A stretch of 64,000 bases of DNA from Ruminococcus sp. (GTDB lineage: Bacteria > Bacillota > Clostridia > Oscillospirales > Ruminococcaceae): positions 186,001 to 250,000 of the forward strand of contig SVNT01000001.1 of assembly GCA_015066785.1 (NCBI GenBank), given 5' to 3'. Shown in pieces: positions 8,738 to 17,168 of this stretch (the first letter of the stretch is position 1; each line of letters opens with the position of its first letter). The position numbers were made by a program, and so were the translations under genes. A model generated the notes under the pieces. It was not told the origin of the DNA, searched no databases, and worked only from the letters and a program-made list of their open reading frames with translations.

Positions 8738-9175
8738 ATGAGGATTACAGAAAAGGTTGCTTATATGCAGGGACTTATGTCGGGACTTAAAATCGACGAA
8801 TCCACAAACGAGGGAAAGGTTCTTCTTCAGATGTCGGAAATTCTTGCTGAAATGGCAGATGTTCTTGACGGAATGCAGGACGAAATCGGAGAGCTCACTG
8901 AGCTTGTAGACATCATCGACCAGGATCTCGGCGATGTTGAGGAAGCACTCCTCGAAGATGACGACGATGATTGTGACTGCGATTGCTGTGACGATTACGA
9001 CGATTTCGACGACGATGAATTCCTCTACGAAGTAGTATGTCCGACTTGCGGAGATTCAATTTGTCTTGACGAAGACATGCTTGATGAAGGCTCAATCAAT
9101 TGTCCTAACTGCAACGAGCTTCTCGAATTTGATTTCGATGAGTGCGATTGCGAAGGCGATTGTGACTGCGAATAA
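8738..9175 (+). CDS. acidic zinc-ribbon protein (CD1247 N-terminal-like)
   Basis: A 145-residue protein. A helical N-terminal domain (MRITEKVAYMQGLMSGLKID) resembles the domain named after C. difficile CD1247. A stretch very rich in Asp and Cys follows at about residues 72-95, then a zinc ribbon with two CxxC pairs (CPTCGD, CPNCNE) and an Asp/Cys tail. It lies 35 bp behind efp with an AAGGAGG site. Function unknown; metal binding is likely from the Cys pairs. Confidence 0.75.
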   Translation: MRITEKVAYMQGLMSGLKIDESTNEGKVLLQMSEILAEMADVLDGMQDEIGELTELVDIIDQDLGDVEEALLEDDDDDCDCDCCDDYDDFDDDEFLYEVVCPTCGDSICLDEDMLDEGSINCPNCNELLEFDFDECDCEGDCDCE

Positions 9176-9199
9176 ATCCAAAACAACTTAAAATTGTAA

Positions 9200-9330
9200 A
9201 TCTGTTTCAGGGCAGGGTGAAATTCCCTACTGGTAGTGATGCCGCATAATGCGGTTAGTCTACGAACGCTTTGCGTAGAGTCGGTGAGAATCCGAAACCA
9301 ACGGTACAGTCCGGATGAAAGAACACAGAT
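9200..9330 (+). promoter_or_regulatory. FMN riboswitch (RFN element)
   Basis: The conserved RFN blocks are present in order: AGGGCAGGGTGAAATTCCC, CTGGTAGTGATGC, GTCGGTGAGAATCCGA, AACCAACGGTACAGTCC and GGATGAAAGA. P1 is closed by ATCTGT (9200-9205) and ACAGAT (9325-9330). With the terminator downstream it should lower ribU expression when FMN is plentiful. Confidence 0.97.
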
Positions 9331-9358
9331 GTAATACCCATATTTTTGTGTATTGCCG

Positions 9359-9390
9359 ATGCCCGTAGAGTATATCTGCGGGCATTTTTT
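9359..9390 (+). terminator. riboswitch-controlled terminator
   Basis: ATGCCCGTAGA (9359-9369) pairs with TCTGCGGGCAT (9375-9385), followed by TTTTTT. It lies between the FMN aptamer and ribU. Confidence 0.88.
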
Positions 9391-9429
9391 GTTTCAGATT
9401 TACACATACTTGAAAGGAGTATTGTAATT

Positions 9430-10092
9430 ATGAATGCTGCAAAAACCAAAAAAATCGTACTGCTCGCTATGTTTTCCGCTATTGCGTACCTGACGGTGTT
9501 TCTTCTGAGGGTGCCGTTCATTCCTGCGGTTGACTTCCTCAAATACGAGGCGAAGGATGTAATCATCATATTTGCGGGATTTATCTTCGGGCCTATTTCG
9601 GCTTTCGGGATTTCGCTTGTTGTTTCTCTCGTTGAAATGATGACTATAAGTACCACAGGCCCGATAGGCGCATTGATGAACATACTTGCGACTATGTCGT
9701 TCGTTCTTCCGTCGGCGATAATCTACAAGAAAAAGCGCACACTTTCGGGTGCGGCACTCGGACTTGTCCTCGGTGTTGTGTTTATGACAGCGGCAATGCT
9801 TATGTGGAACTACTTTATAACTCCGCTTTATATGGGTTGGCCGAGAGAGGCTGTTGCGGAACTCCTGATACCCGCATTTCTTCCGTTTAATTTCATTAAG
9901 GGAGCACTTAATGCGTCGATTTCATTCCTGCTTTACAAGCCGCTTTCGAGCGCTCTTAAAAAGGCAAAGCTCATGCCCGAAAGGGAAGTTTCCAACGAAA
10001 CAAAGAATATGCTGCTTCCGTTCAATGTCTGTGCAGTTGTTGTGCTTATTGCGGCAATCGGCGTGATTGTTATACTTAATATCGGTAAATAA
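9430..10092 (+). CDS. ribU: riboflavin ECF transporter S component RibU
   Basis: A 220-residue membrane protein with about six hydrophobic segments. It binds riboflavin and couples to the shared ECF energizing module, which is not in this window. ECF S-component features are the N-terminal helix (KIVLLAMFSAIAYL) and the VDFLKYEAKDV-FGP segment. The FMN riboswitch directly upstream strongly supports riboflavin as the substrate. ATG 9430 follows GAAAGGAG. Confidence 0.93.
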   Translation: MNAAKTKKIVLLAMFSAIAYLTVFLLRVPFIPAVDFLKYEAKDVIIIFAGFIFGPISAFGISLVVSLVEMMTISTTGPIGALMNILATMSFVLPSAIIYKKKRTLSGAALGLVLGVVFMTAAMLMWNYFITPLYMGWPREAVAELLIPAFLPFNFIKGALNASISFLLYKPLSSALKKAKLMPEREVSNETKNMLLPFNVCAVVVLIAAIGVIVILNIGK

Positions 10093-10112
10093 AATATATT
10101 TTTCGTCACCTA

Positions 10113-10141
10113 TTGACAACGGATATATGATGTTGTATAAT
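10113..10141 (+). promoter_or_regulatory. sigma-A promoter of metK
   Basis: Perfect consensus: TTGACA (10113-10118), a 17-bp spacer and TATAAT (10136-10141). Confidence 0.92.
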
Positions 10142-10160
10142 AATTTTGAAAACAGAATAG

Positions 10161-10266
10161 CCTTATCAAGAGTGGCGGAGGAACAGGTCCTGTGAAGCCC
10201 GGCAACCTGATTTTGCATTTGCAGAAATAAGGTGCTAATTCCTGCGGAGTAATCCGAGAGATGAGG
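10161..10266 (+). promoter_or_regulatory. SAM-I (S-box) riboswitch
   Basis: S-box core sequences are all present: CTTATCAAGAGTGGCGGAGG, GTGAAGCCCGGCAACC, AAGGTGCTAATTCCTGC and GAGAGATGAGG. P1 is CCTTATC with GATGAGG. It should end transcription before metK when SAM is high. Confidence 0.97.
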
Positions 10267-10283
10267 ATTTTATACTTAAAATC

Positions 10284-10317
10284 AACGCTTTCGAGATTTC
10301 GGAAGCGTTTTCTTTTT
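10284..10317 (+). terminator. S-box expression-platform terminator
   Basis: AACGCTTTCG (10284-10293) pairs with CGGAAGCGTT (10300-10309), followed by a T-rich run. Confidence 0.88.
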
Positions 10318-10359
10318 CAGGCTTTCTTTTTTCAAGATTTTTTTTCGGAGGTATTTATT

Positions 10360-11529
10360 ATGAGAAACTTTTTTACTTCAGAGTCTGTGACAGAAGGCCA
10401 TCCCGACAAAATATGCGACCAGATTTCGGATGCGGTTCTTGACGCAATGCTTGCGCAGGACCCTATGTCGAGAGTTGCGTGTGAAACTACGGTTACAACG
10501 GGAATGATTATGATTATGGGAGAAATCACTTCCAAGGCGGTAGTTGATATTCCTGCAATCGCAAGAGAAACAGTAAGAGAAATCGGATACGATAACGCAC
10601 TTTACGGCTTCGACTGCAATACCTGCTCGGTTATGACAACACTTGACAAGCAGTCGCCCGACATTGCTATGGGTGTTGACAACGCTCTTGAAGGCAGAGA
10701 TAAGAATGAACTTGACACAGGTGCAGGCGACCAGGGAATGATGTTTGGTTATGCGTGCAACGAAACTCCCGAGCTTATGCCTATGCCGATTTCACTCGCA
10801 CACAAGCTCGCTCTCAGACTTACGGAAGTGCGTAAAAACGGCACTCTTCCGTATCTCCGTCCCGACGGAAAATCACAGGTTACCGTTGAATACGAAGACG
10901 GAAAGCCTGTAAGAGTGGATACAGTTGTTATCTCCTCACAGCACAGCGCAGATGTTACTCTCGAACAGATAAGAGAGGATATTATAAATAATGTTATCCT
11001 TCCCGTAATCCCGAAGGAGCTTATTGACGATACAAGATATTTCGTAAACCCCACAGGAAGATTTGTTGTCGGCGGACCTCAGGGCGACAGCGGTCTTACC
11101 GGAAGAAAGATTATCGTTGATACCTATGGCGGATACTCAAGACACGGCGGCGGAGCATTCAGCGGAAAGGATCCCACAAAGGTTGACCGTTCGGCTGCTT
11201 ACATGGCAAGATATGTTGCGAAGAATATCGTTGCGGCAGGTCTTGCAGACAAGTGCGAGGTACAGCTTGCTTATGCTATCGGTGTGGCACAGCCCGTTTC
11301 GGTGCTTGTTGATACTTTCGGCACAGGCAAGTATTCTGAGGAGGCAATCTCCGAGGCAGTAGGAAAGGTGTTCGACCTTCGTCCTTCCGCAATTATCAAG
11401 ACGCTTGACCTTCGCAAGCCCCAGTACAAGCAGCTCGCTGCATATGGACATCTCGGCCGTGAGGATATCGGCGTTGCATGGGAAAAGACGGACAAGGTGG
11501 AAGAACTCAGAAAAGCTGTAAATGCATAA
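10360..11529 (+). CDS. metK: S-adenosylmethionine synthetase
   Basis: A 389-residue enzyme that makes SAM from methionine and ATP. Signature elements: [31 protein letters not shown] and the glycine-rich [22 protein letters not shown] 10360 follows CGGAGG; a longer upstream frame lies in the riboswitch terminator and is not used. Feedback by SAM is expected through the S-box. Confidence 0.98.
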   Translation: MRNFFTSESVTEGHPDKICDQISDAVLDAMLAQDPMSRVACETTVTTGMIMIMGEITSKAVVDIPAIARETVREIGYDNALYGFDCNTCSVMTTLDKQSPDIAMGVDNALEGRDKNELDTGAGDQGMMFGYACNETPELMPMPISLAHKLALRLTEVRKNGTLPYLRPDGKSQVTVEYEDGKPVRVDTVVISSQHSADVTLEQIREDIINNVILPVIPKELIDDTRYFVNPTGRFVVGGPQGDSGLTGRKIIVDTYGGYSRHGGGAFSGKDPTKVDRSAAYMARYVAKNIVAAGLADKCEVQLAYAIGVAQPVSVLVDTFGTGKYSEEAISEAVGKVFDLRPSAIIKTLDLRKPQYKQLAAYGHLGREDIGVAWEKTDKVEELRKAVNA

Positions 11530-11538
11530 TTGAATAAT

Positions 11539-11574
11539 ACAAAAGCGATTACTTCGGTAATTGCTTTTGTTTTT
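11539..11574 (+). terminator. intrinsic terminator after metK
   Basis: ACAAAAGCGATTAC (11539-11552) pairs with GTAATTGCTTTTGT (11557-11570) around TTCG, followed by T residues. Confidence 0.9.
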
Positions 11575-11587
11575 GGGGAGGAGTTTT

Positions 11588-12250
11588 ATGGATAAGAAAA
11601 AAATCGCAGGTCTTGTTATCGGATACCTCGGCTCGATGCTTGCTCTTTTTGGTCTGGTTATGTTCAACAGCTATCTGCTGATGTCAATTCCTCTGGTGGT
11701 AAGAATGGTCGCAATGATTGTTCTTTACTGGCTGGTTGCACTTGTTCCTGCCGTTATAATGCTTGTTGACAAGGAGAAACTTTCGGATTACGGCTTTTCT
11801 GCCGAAAAAATTCCGTTGCAGATTGTTGTCGGCGTAATAATCGGCGTGCTGATGTCCGTTGTGCTTACCCTGATACCGCATCTGGCAGGGTACGGGGAAT
11901 ATTTCAACAGTGGCAATGATTACAGTCAACCGTGGCAGTTTGTGTACGAGTTTATTTACTGCATAATCGCTGTCGGTTTTGTCGAGGAATTCATCTTCCG
12001 TGGGTTTATCTTTTCACGGGTGAAAAGCCTTGGCGGGAATAACATCGTCGCTGTGATTGTTTCGTCGGTGCTTTTCGGATTTTTCCATATCTTCGGTGGA
12101 AATCCCTTACAGATTTTTACCACTGCGTTAATCGGTGCATTTTTCTGTCTGTGCAGACTTAAAATCAAAAACTGCACACTTTTGTCACTGATTATCGCTC
12201 ACGGAGTTTATGACGCACTTATAACCGTGTGGTCAAATGTGCAGTTTTAG
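11588..12250 (+). CDS. CPBP family intramembrane metalloprotease
   Basis: A 220-residue protein with several membrane segments and the CPBP/Abi motifs: VEEFIFRG (Glu pair and Arg), FGFFHIFGG and IIAHGVYDAL. Relatives include Rce1 and bacteriocin self-immunity proteases. The substrate is unknown. A GGGGAGGAG site precedes ATG 11588. No bacteriocin gene is adjacent. Confidence 0.87.
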   Translation: MDKKKIAGLVIGYLGSMLALFGLVMFNSYLLMSIPLVVRMVAMIVLYWLVALVPAVIMLVDKEKLSDYGFSAEKIPLQIVVGVIIGVLMSVVLTLIPHLAGYGEYFNSGNDYSQPWQFVYEFIYCIIAVGFVEEFIFRGFIFSRVKSLGGNNIVAVIVSSVLFGFFHIFGGNPLQIFTTALIGAFFCLCRLKIKNCTLLSLIIAHGVYDALITVWSNVQF

Positions 12251-12286
12251 AAAAACAGCCTGCGGATTTTTCCGTGGGCTGTTTTT
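12251..12286 (+). terminator. intrinsic terminator after the CPBP gene
   Basis: AAAAACAGCCTGCGGA (12251-12266) pairs with TCCGTGGGCTGTTTTT (12271-12286). Confidence 0.9.
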
Positions 12287-12375
12287 GTGGAATATACTGA
12301 AAATTTATCCTTAAAATGTAATAGAAAAGTGCAGTAATTACTTTCTGTAAAAATGACAAAATACGACAGAAAATA

Positions 12376-12404
12376 TTGACTTTTCGGCGGATTTAGTATA
12401 TAAT
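12376..12404 (+). promoter_or_regulatory. sigma-A promoter of the secreted hydrolase pair
   Basis: TTGACT (12376-12381), a 17-bp spacer and TATAAT (12399-12404). Confidence 0.8.
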
Positions 12405-12446
12405 TGGTATACATATTGTATTATTGTGATATGGTCGGAGGATTCT

Positions 12447-13934
12447 ATGAAAAAACATCTGACTTTACTGCTTGCATTGGCATTGACAATTAATTTTACA
12501 GCTTGTACGACGATTGAGAGCATTCCTGTTTCTCCAACAGAGGCTGAAACGGAACTCACAGACATTACATATACCGAATTTTCGGAGATGACAGTTGCGG
12601 TGTCGGATATTCTTCCCGAGGAAACAACCGAGAGCGAAACAACCTCGGCTACTGAATCCGAAACTACAACGGAAGAAACCACAACCACAGAGGAGACCAC
12701 GACAACAACTCCCGCAACGACAACGACAGTAACTACGACAACCCCGACGACAACTACGGTGACAACGACAACTCCTGCAACGACGACAACGCCTGCTACT
12801 ACCACAACAAAGGCGACAACGACAAAGCCTGTTGTCATAAATCCGTCATCGTACACGGCGATAAACTATAAAGAACAGATAGGAATGTGGATTTCCTTCC
12901 TTGAATTTCAGAACATACTCAAGGGAAAATCCGAAAGTCAGTTCAGGTCGTCGGTGCAGACAATGTACGACAACTGCGTAAACCTCGGTATAAACACCGT
13001 CTATGTTCACGCAAGGTCGCACGGTGACGCATTTTATGAGTCTGACATATACCCCTGGTCGAAGAACATAACGGGAACGATAGACGGCACGCCGTCATTC
13101 GACCCGTACGAAATTCTTATAGAAGAGGCGCACAAGAGGGGACTTTCGTTCCACGCATGGATAAACCCGATGAGAACGCTCACAACCGATGATATGAGCA
13201 AAATTTCATCGGATTACAAGATAAAGCAGTGGGCAACCTCAAAAAACGGAACATACATAGTAAATGTCGGCGGTACATACTGGCTCAGCCCCGCATATTC
13301 CGATGTGCGTAAGCTGATTGTCGACGGTGCGAAGGAAATCGTATCGAAGTACAAGGTCGACGGCGTACATATAGACGACTACTTCTATCAGTCGTCATTC
13401 GGGAAGAATTTTGACAGTGCGGCGTTCGCATCAAGCGGATACTCAGACCGCTCGCAGTTCAGACTTGATATGGTAAGCCAGATGGTCAAGGAGCTTTACA
13501 GTGGCGTCAAGAGCGTGAATTCAACCGTACTGTTCGGAATAAGCCCTGCGGGTAACATAGACAACCTGTATTCAACGCAGTTTGCCGATGTAAAGAAGTG
13601 GTGTTCGCAGAGTGGATATTGCGACTACATAATACCTCAGGTCTACTGGGGATTTACACATTCGTCGGCGGCCTACGACGATGTTCTCGACAGGTGGAGG
13701 AGCATTCACACAAACTCCGATGTCAAGCTGATTGCAGGGCTTGCCGCATACCGTGCGGGAACGGGGGAAATGGCGAACGAGCCTAATGTCCTCGCAAAGC
13801 AGGTGCAGTATTTCAGGACAAAATCCGATTACGGAGGGGTGGCATTTTTCAGGTACGAAAGCCTGTTCGCCCCGTCATCATCGGTGAGAACGGCAATCAA
13901 TAACGAGGTTGCGGCACTAAAAAAGGAACTTTAA
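12447..13934 (+). CDS. lipoprotein with GHL10 / DUF187-type glycoside hydrolase domain
   Basis: A 495-residue secreted protein. A lipoprotein signal peptide ends in a lipobox (FTAC, Cys about 20). Residues about 50-130 are a Thr/Pro/Glu-rich linker with repeated TTTT blocks. From about residue 145 a TIM-barrel domain of the YngK-like GHL10 type follows: GMWISFLEF, TVYVHARSHGDAFY, FHAWINPMR, KVDGVHIDDYFY with acidic residues at the expected catalytic place, and IIPQVYWGF. Such enzymes are thought to act on peptidoglycan-like or uncommon glycans. It is followed by an amidase gene 18 bp downstream, so the two probably work together at the wall. Confidence 0.87.
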   Translation: MKKHLTLLLALALTINFTACTTIESIPVSPTEAETELTDITYTEFSEMTVAVSDILPEETTESETTSATESETTTEETTTTEETTTTTPATTTTVTTTTPTTTTVTTTTPATTTTPATTTTKATTTKPVVINPSSYTAINYKEQIGMWISFLEFQNILKGKSESQFRSSVQTMYDNCVNLGINTVYVHARSHGDAFYESDIYPWSKNITGTIDGTPSFDPYEILIEEAHKRGLSFHAWINPMRTLTTDDMSKISSDYKIKQWATSKNGTYIVNVGGTYWLSPAYSDVRKLIVDGAKEIVSKYKVDGVHIDDYFYQSSFGKNFDSAAFASSGYSDRSQFRLDMVSQMVKELYSGVKSVNSTVLFGISPAGNIDNLYSTQFADVKKWCSQSGYCDYIIPQVYWGFTHSSAAYDDVLDRWRSIHTNSDVKLIAGLAAYRAGTGEMANEPNVLAKQVQYFRTKSDYGGVAFFRYESLFAPSSSVRTAINNEVAALKKEL

Positions 13935-13952
13935 CGAAGGGAGGGAAATGAA

Positions 13953-16900
13953 TTGAAGCGCATATTCGGTCGTTTAGTGGGAGTGTTATTAGCGTTCACG
14001 CTTATCGCTCCGTTCATGACGGAAAGTATATACGCTACGGTTGACGGAAACAACACAACAACCGAAGCAACAGAAACAACCAACACCGAAGGTCAGGCAG
14101 ACGAAGACCTTCCTGCTTTCGTTGAACCCGAATATGTAAGTCAGTTCACCTTCCCCGATGAAATGAGAGCGATTACGCTCACTCCCACGGTTGATTTTGC
14201 GGAAAAAATCGCCGTTGCCATCGAAGATGACGACGACACGGCAGAAGAAACCGAAGAAACAGAAGATACCGAGGATACAGATGACGAAACCGATGAAGAA
14301 ACGCCTTCCGATGACAAGGTGTATGAGTATGTTCTTCCGTCGAACGAGGAAATTTCCGCAGAGCTTGACGGAATAATGCAGAATGCGATTTCTCTCGGAA
14401 TGAACACGGTTATCATCAAAACTTCATATAACGGCGAAGGATTTTACTCTGCCGATATAAACGAAACAGTCGAGAAAACTCCCGTTGAGCTTGCGATAAA
14501 GGCCGCAAAAGACAACGGAATGTTTGCGTATCTTGTATTCGACATAAACTATGTCCTCAATCAGATGGAGGACAGGGAACTGCAGGAAAGAATAGATTAT
14601 CTCGCTATAAAGGCACATACCTTTACTGTGAAAAACAGAGTTGACGGAATACTTCTCGACGGATATTATTCCTCGAAAAACACAGTAAGCCTCAACGACT
14701 ATATGTCTGACGGTTCGGGAATAGGCTTTGACAACTGGCTCCTTGATAACGGGGCGTATGTATTCAGCCTTGTTTCCGACGCTATAAGAAAGACAAACAA
14801 TACAGTCCCCGTCGGAATTTATCTTTCTGACGTGTGGTCGAATTACACGACCAACGAAAAAGGCTCGCAGACTTCGGGACAGTTTGAGGCGCTCAAAGAC
14901 GGTTATTCCGATACGCTGGCGTATATCCAGTACGGCTATGCGGATTTCATTATGCTCGAGACCGAAGGTGCAATCGCCGATGACAGCCTGCCTTTTGCAG
15001 AGCTTGTTCGCTGGTGGGCAAACTACGCAGTGCTTGAGGAGCTACCGTTCTTCGTTATGCATAACAACCAGAAGGTGTACACCTCCGAGCAGGGCTGGGG
15101 CTCTCCCGACCAGGTGGTACAGCAGCTCCTTCTTGCAAGAGATGTCAAGGGATATTGCGGAAGTGCGTTTCTTTCTTATGCATCACTTGCTGAAAATATT
15201 GAAGAAAGCACCGACCTTCTCGTAAAGTACTATGACAATACTATAAACCTTGAAACGATAGACAATGAACTGAACATTGTTTCTCCGACCTCGACGAAAT
15301 TCACGACGGAAGAGCCTACGGTTGCGTTCATGGGTAGCTTCGACCCGAATTTCACCGTTTATTTCAACGGCAAGGAAATCAAACTCAACGACGCAGGAAA
15401 CTTCTACTACGAAGTTGACCTTGATGTCGGACTTAACACATTTACAATCAAGAACAAGGGTAAAACCACAACATACAACATCACCCGAAAGGTAACCGTT
15501 CTCAAGAACGTTGAGCCTGCGGGCTCGATGGAAATCGAAGGCTCGACGAACATCACGATACGAGCGATTGCGTATAAAGGTTCGTATGTTACGGCGTCGA
15601 TAAACGGGAAGAGCATTGTTCTTCAGCAGAACGACGGAAGTATCGAGGGTGAGTCGAACTCAAGCTACGCATACTACACCGCAACGTACACCGCACCGAA
15701 AGGAATTATCGGAAAAGCACAGAATCTCGGGACGCTTGTGGTCTACGGAACATACTCGGGCAAGAACGGTGCCAAATTCAACGAATCCATGCAGGGTGCG
15801 TCGATTGTTGTTGCTCCGCTCCCCGAAGTGCCTAACAACGCCGACGGAAGTCTTCTGAAGGTCAAGAGGGACGACACAAATGTCTATAACTATAAGACAA
15901 CCGACAGCATAAAAACTCCCGATATGGCAAGACTTCCCGCAGGAACGCTTGACTACTGCGTAAAGACTGTAACTTACAGCAGCGTCAAGTATTACCTCAC
16001 GCTTTCGGGCAAGCGTCTTAAGGCGAGCGATGTGACGGTTATGGACAACGCTCCCATCGGGCAGAATGATATTTCGATTGTATCCTGCACAAACAGCGGA
16101 TACGACACCGTACTCAAACTGAGAGTGGGTGCAAAGACTCCGTTCTCGATAAAGTACAACGGCGTTTCATACAAGGAAGATTACGAAGTTTCTTCGTTCA
16201 ATTGCAGTTCGGTATCGATTACCTTCGACTACACGAACAATGCAAGTGGAAGTATATCTCCGACATCGCTCTTCTCGTCGTCCTCGTGGTCTGACACTTC
16301 GGTTACGAATGTGTCGAGAAACACGCTGACGCTCAACCTCAACCGTGCGGGAATTTTCGGTGGCGTAAAGTCGTACTACGACAGCAACGGATATCTGACT
16401 TTCGTATTCAACGGAAACAGCGGTTCGCTTGCAGGCTCCGTAATAGTAATTGACCCCGGACACGGTGTTACATCAACGGGAAAAATCGACCCCGGCGGAG
16501 TAGGACACATCACCGACCAGTATCTTGCGCTGAATGTCTCGAAATATCTTGCATCAGAGCTTGAATCGAGAGGTGCTACCGTATATCGTCTCAAGACGGA
16601 ATCTTCCTTCTACGATACAGAGCAACGACCTGTCATAGCACAGCAGTACAATCCCGATGTCTTTATTTCAATCCACGGAAACAAGGCGTCGGATTCAAAG
16701 GTACAGGGAACAGAGGCGTGGTACTTCACCCCATACTCGTATCCGCTTGCAAACAGCGTATCGTCGAGGGTTTCACGGTACTTCACAAACAATGTCTACG
16801 CCAGCGGTGCAAACAAAAACCGTGGCGCAAAACAGAGCTACTACTATGTAACTCTCGAACAGGATTTTGCGTCGATATTGCTTGAGGTTGCGTTCGTCTC

Positions 16901-16997
16901 AAACTACGAAGAGGCAATGGCAATGAGCACATCGACACACCAGAAGGGCGTTGCGAATGCAATTGCCGACGGAATAGAGGATTACCTCGAAAGATAA
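13953..16997 (+). CDS. secreted N-acetylmuramoyl-L-alanine amidase with glycosidase-like N-terminal region
   Basis: A 1014-residue exported protein beginning at a TTG (13953) 8 bp behind AAGGGAGG; the nearby ATG at 13948 stops after two codons. Parts: signal peptide, acidic Thr/Glu linker (about 30-120), a TIM-barrel-like region related to GHL10 (about 124-425), Ig-like or beta-rich segments, and a C-terminal Amidase_3 domain from about residue 830. Amidase ligands seen are His in DPGHG, His in SIHGN and Glu in LLEVAFVSN. The second ligand position, normally Glu, reads Asp (HITDQYLAL). The amidase would cut the stem peptide from muramic acid. Confidence 0.85.
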   Translation: MKRIFGRLVGVLLAFTLIAPFMTESIYATVDGNNTTTEATETTNTEGQADEDLPAFVEPEYVSQFTFPDEMRAITLTPTVDFAEKIAVAIEDDDDTAEETEETEDTEDTDDETDEETPSDDKVYEYVLPSNEEISAELDGIMQNAISLGMNTVIIKTSYNGEGFYSADINETVEKTPVELAIKAAKDNGMFAYLVFDINYVLNQMEDRELQERIDYLAIKAHTFTVKNRVDGILLDGYYSSKNTVSLNDYMSDGSGIGFDNWLLDNGAYVFSLVSDAIRKTNNTVPVGIYLSDVWSNYTTNEKGSQTSGQFEALKDGYSDTLAYIQYGYADFIMLETEGAIADDSLPFAELVRWWANYAVLEELPFFVMHNNQKVYTSEQGWGSPDQVVQQLLLARDVKGYCGSAFLSYASLAENIEESTDLLVKYYDNTINLETIDNELNIVSPTSTKFTTEEPTVAFMGSFDPNFTVYFNGKEIKLNDAGNFYYEVDLDVGLNTFTIKNKGKTTTYNITRKVTVLKNVEPAGSMEIEGSTNITIRAIAYKGSYVTASINGKSIVLQQNDGSIEGESNSSYAYYTATYTAPKGIIGKAQNLGTLVVYGTYSGKNGAKFNESMQGASIVVAPLPEVPNNADGSLLKVKRDDTNVYNYKTTDSIKTPDMARLPAGTLDYCVKTVTYSSVKYYLTLSGKRLKASDVTVMDNAPIGQNDISIVSCTNSGYDTVLKLRVGAKTPFSIKYNGVSYKEDYEVSSFNCSSVSITFDYTNNASGSISPTSLFSSSSWSDTSVTNVSRNTLTLNLNRAGIFGGVKSYYDSNGYLTFVFNGNSGSLAGSVIVIDPGHGVTSTGKIDPGGVGHITDQYLALNVSKYLASELESRGATVYRLKTESSFYDTEQRPVIAQQYNPDVFISIHGNKASDSKVQGTEAWYFTPYSYPLANSVSSRVSRYFTNNVYASGANKNRGAKQSYYYVTLEQDFASILLEVAFVSNYEEAMAMSTSTHQKGVANAIADGIEDYLER

Positions 16998-17001
16998 ACA
17001 C

Positions 17002-17054
17002 ACTGCGTCGTTTGCGACCGATACAGAAAAATCGGTTGCAGACGGCGTATTTTT
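17002..17054 (+). terminator. intrinsic terminator after the amidase gene
   Basis: A long imperfect hairpin: CGTCGTTTGCGACCGAT pairs with ATCGGTTGCAGACGGCG, followed by TTTTT. Confidence 0.8.
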
Positions 17055-17078
17055 GTTTGAAATGCCGTTGTAATTCGC

Positions 17079-17107
17079 TTGAAAAACAGCGTAGATTGTA
17101 GTATAAT
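17079..17107 (+). promoter_or_regulatory. sigma-A promoter of nfnAB
   Basis: TTGAAA (17079-17084), a 17-bp spacer and TATAAT (17102-17107). Confidence 0.85.
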
Positions 17108-17168
17108 ATATTCTGTGTACTTTTGAATTCTACGCATAATGCGAATTTATAAAAAGGAAGAAAAATGT

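Noticed and set aside
12338-12856. - strand frame with long Val repeats
   Set aside because: It is the reverse reading of the Thr-rich linker codons (ACA/ACG) of the lipoprotein at 12447.
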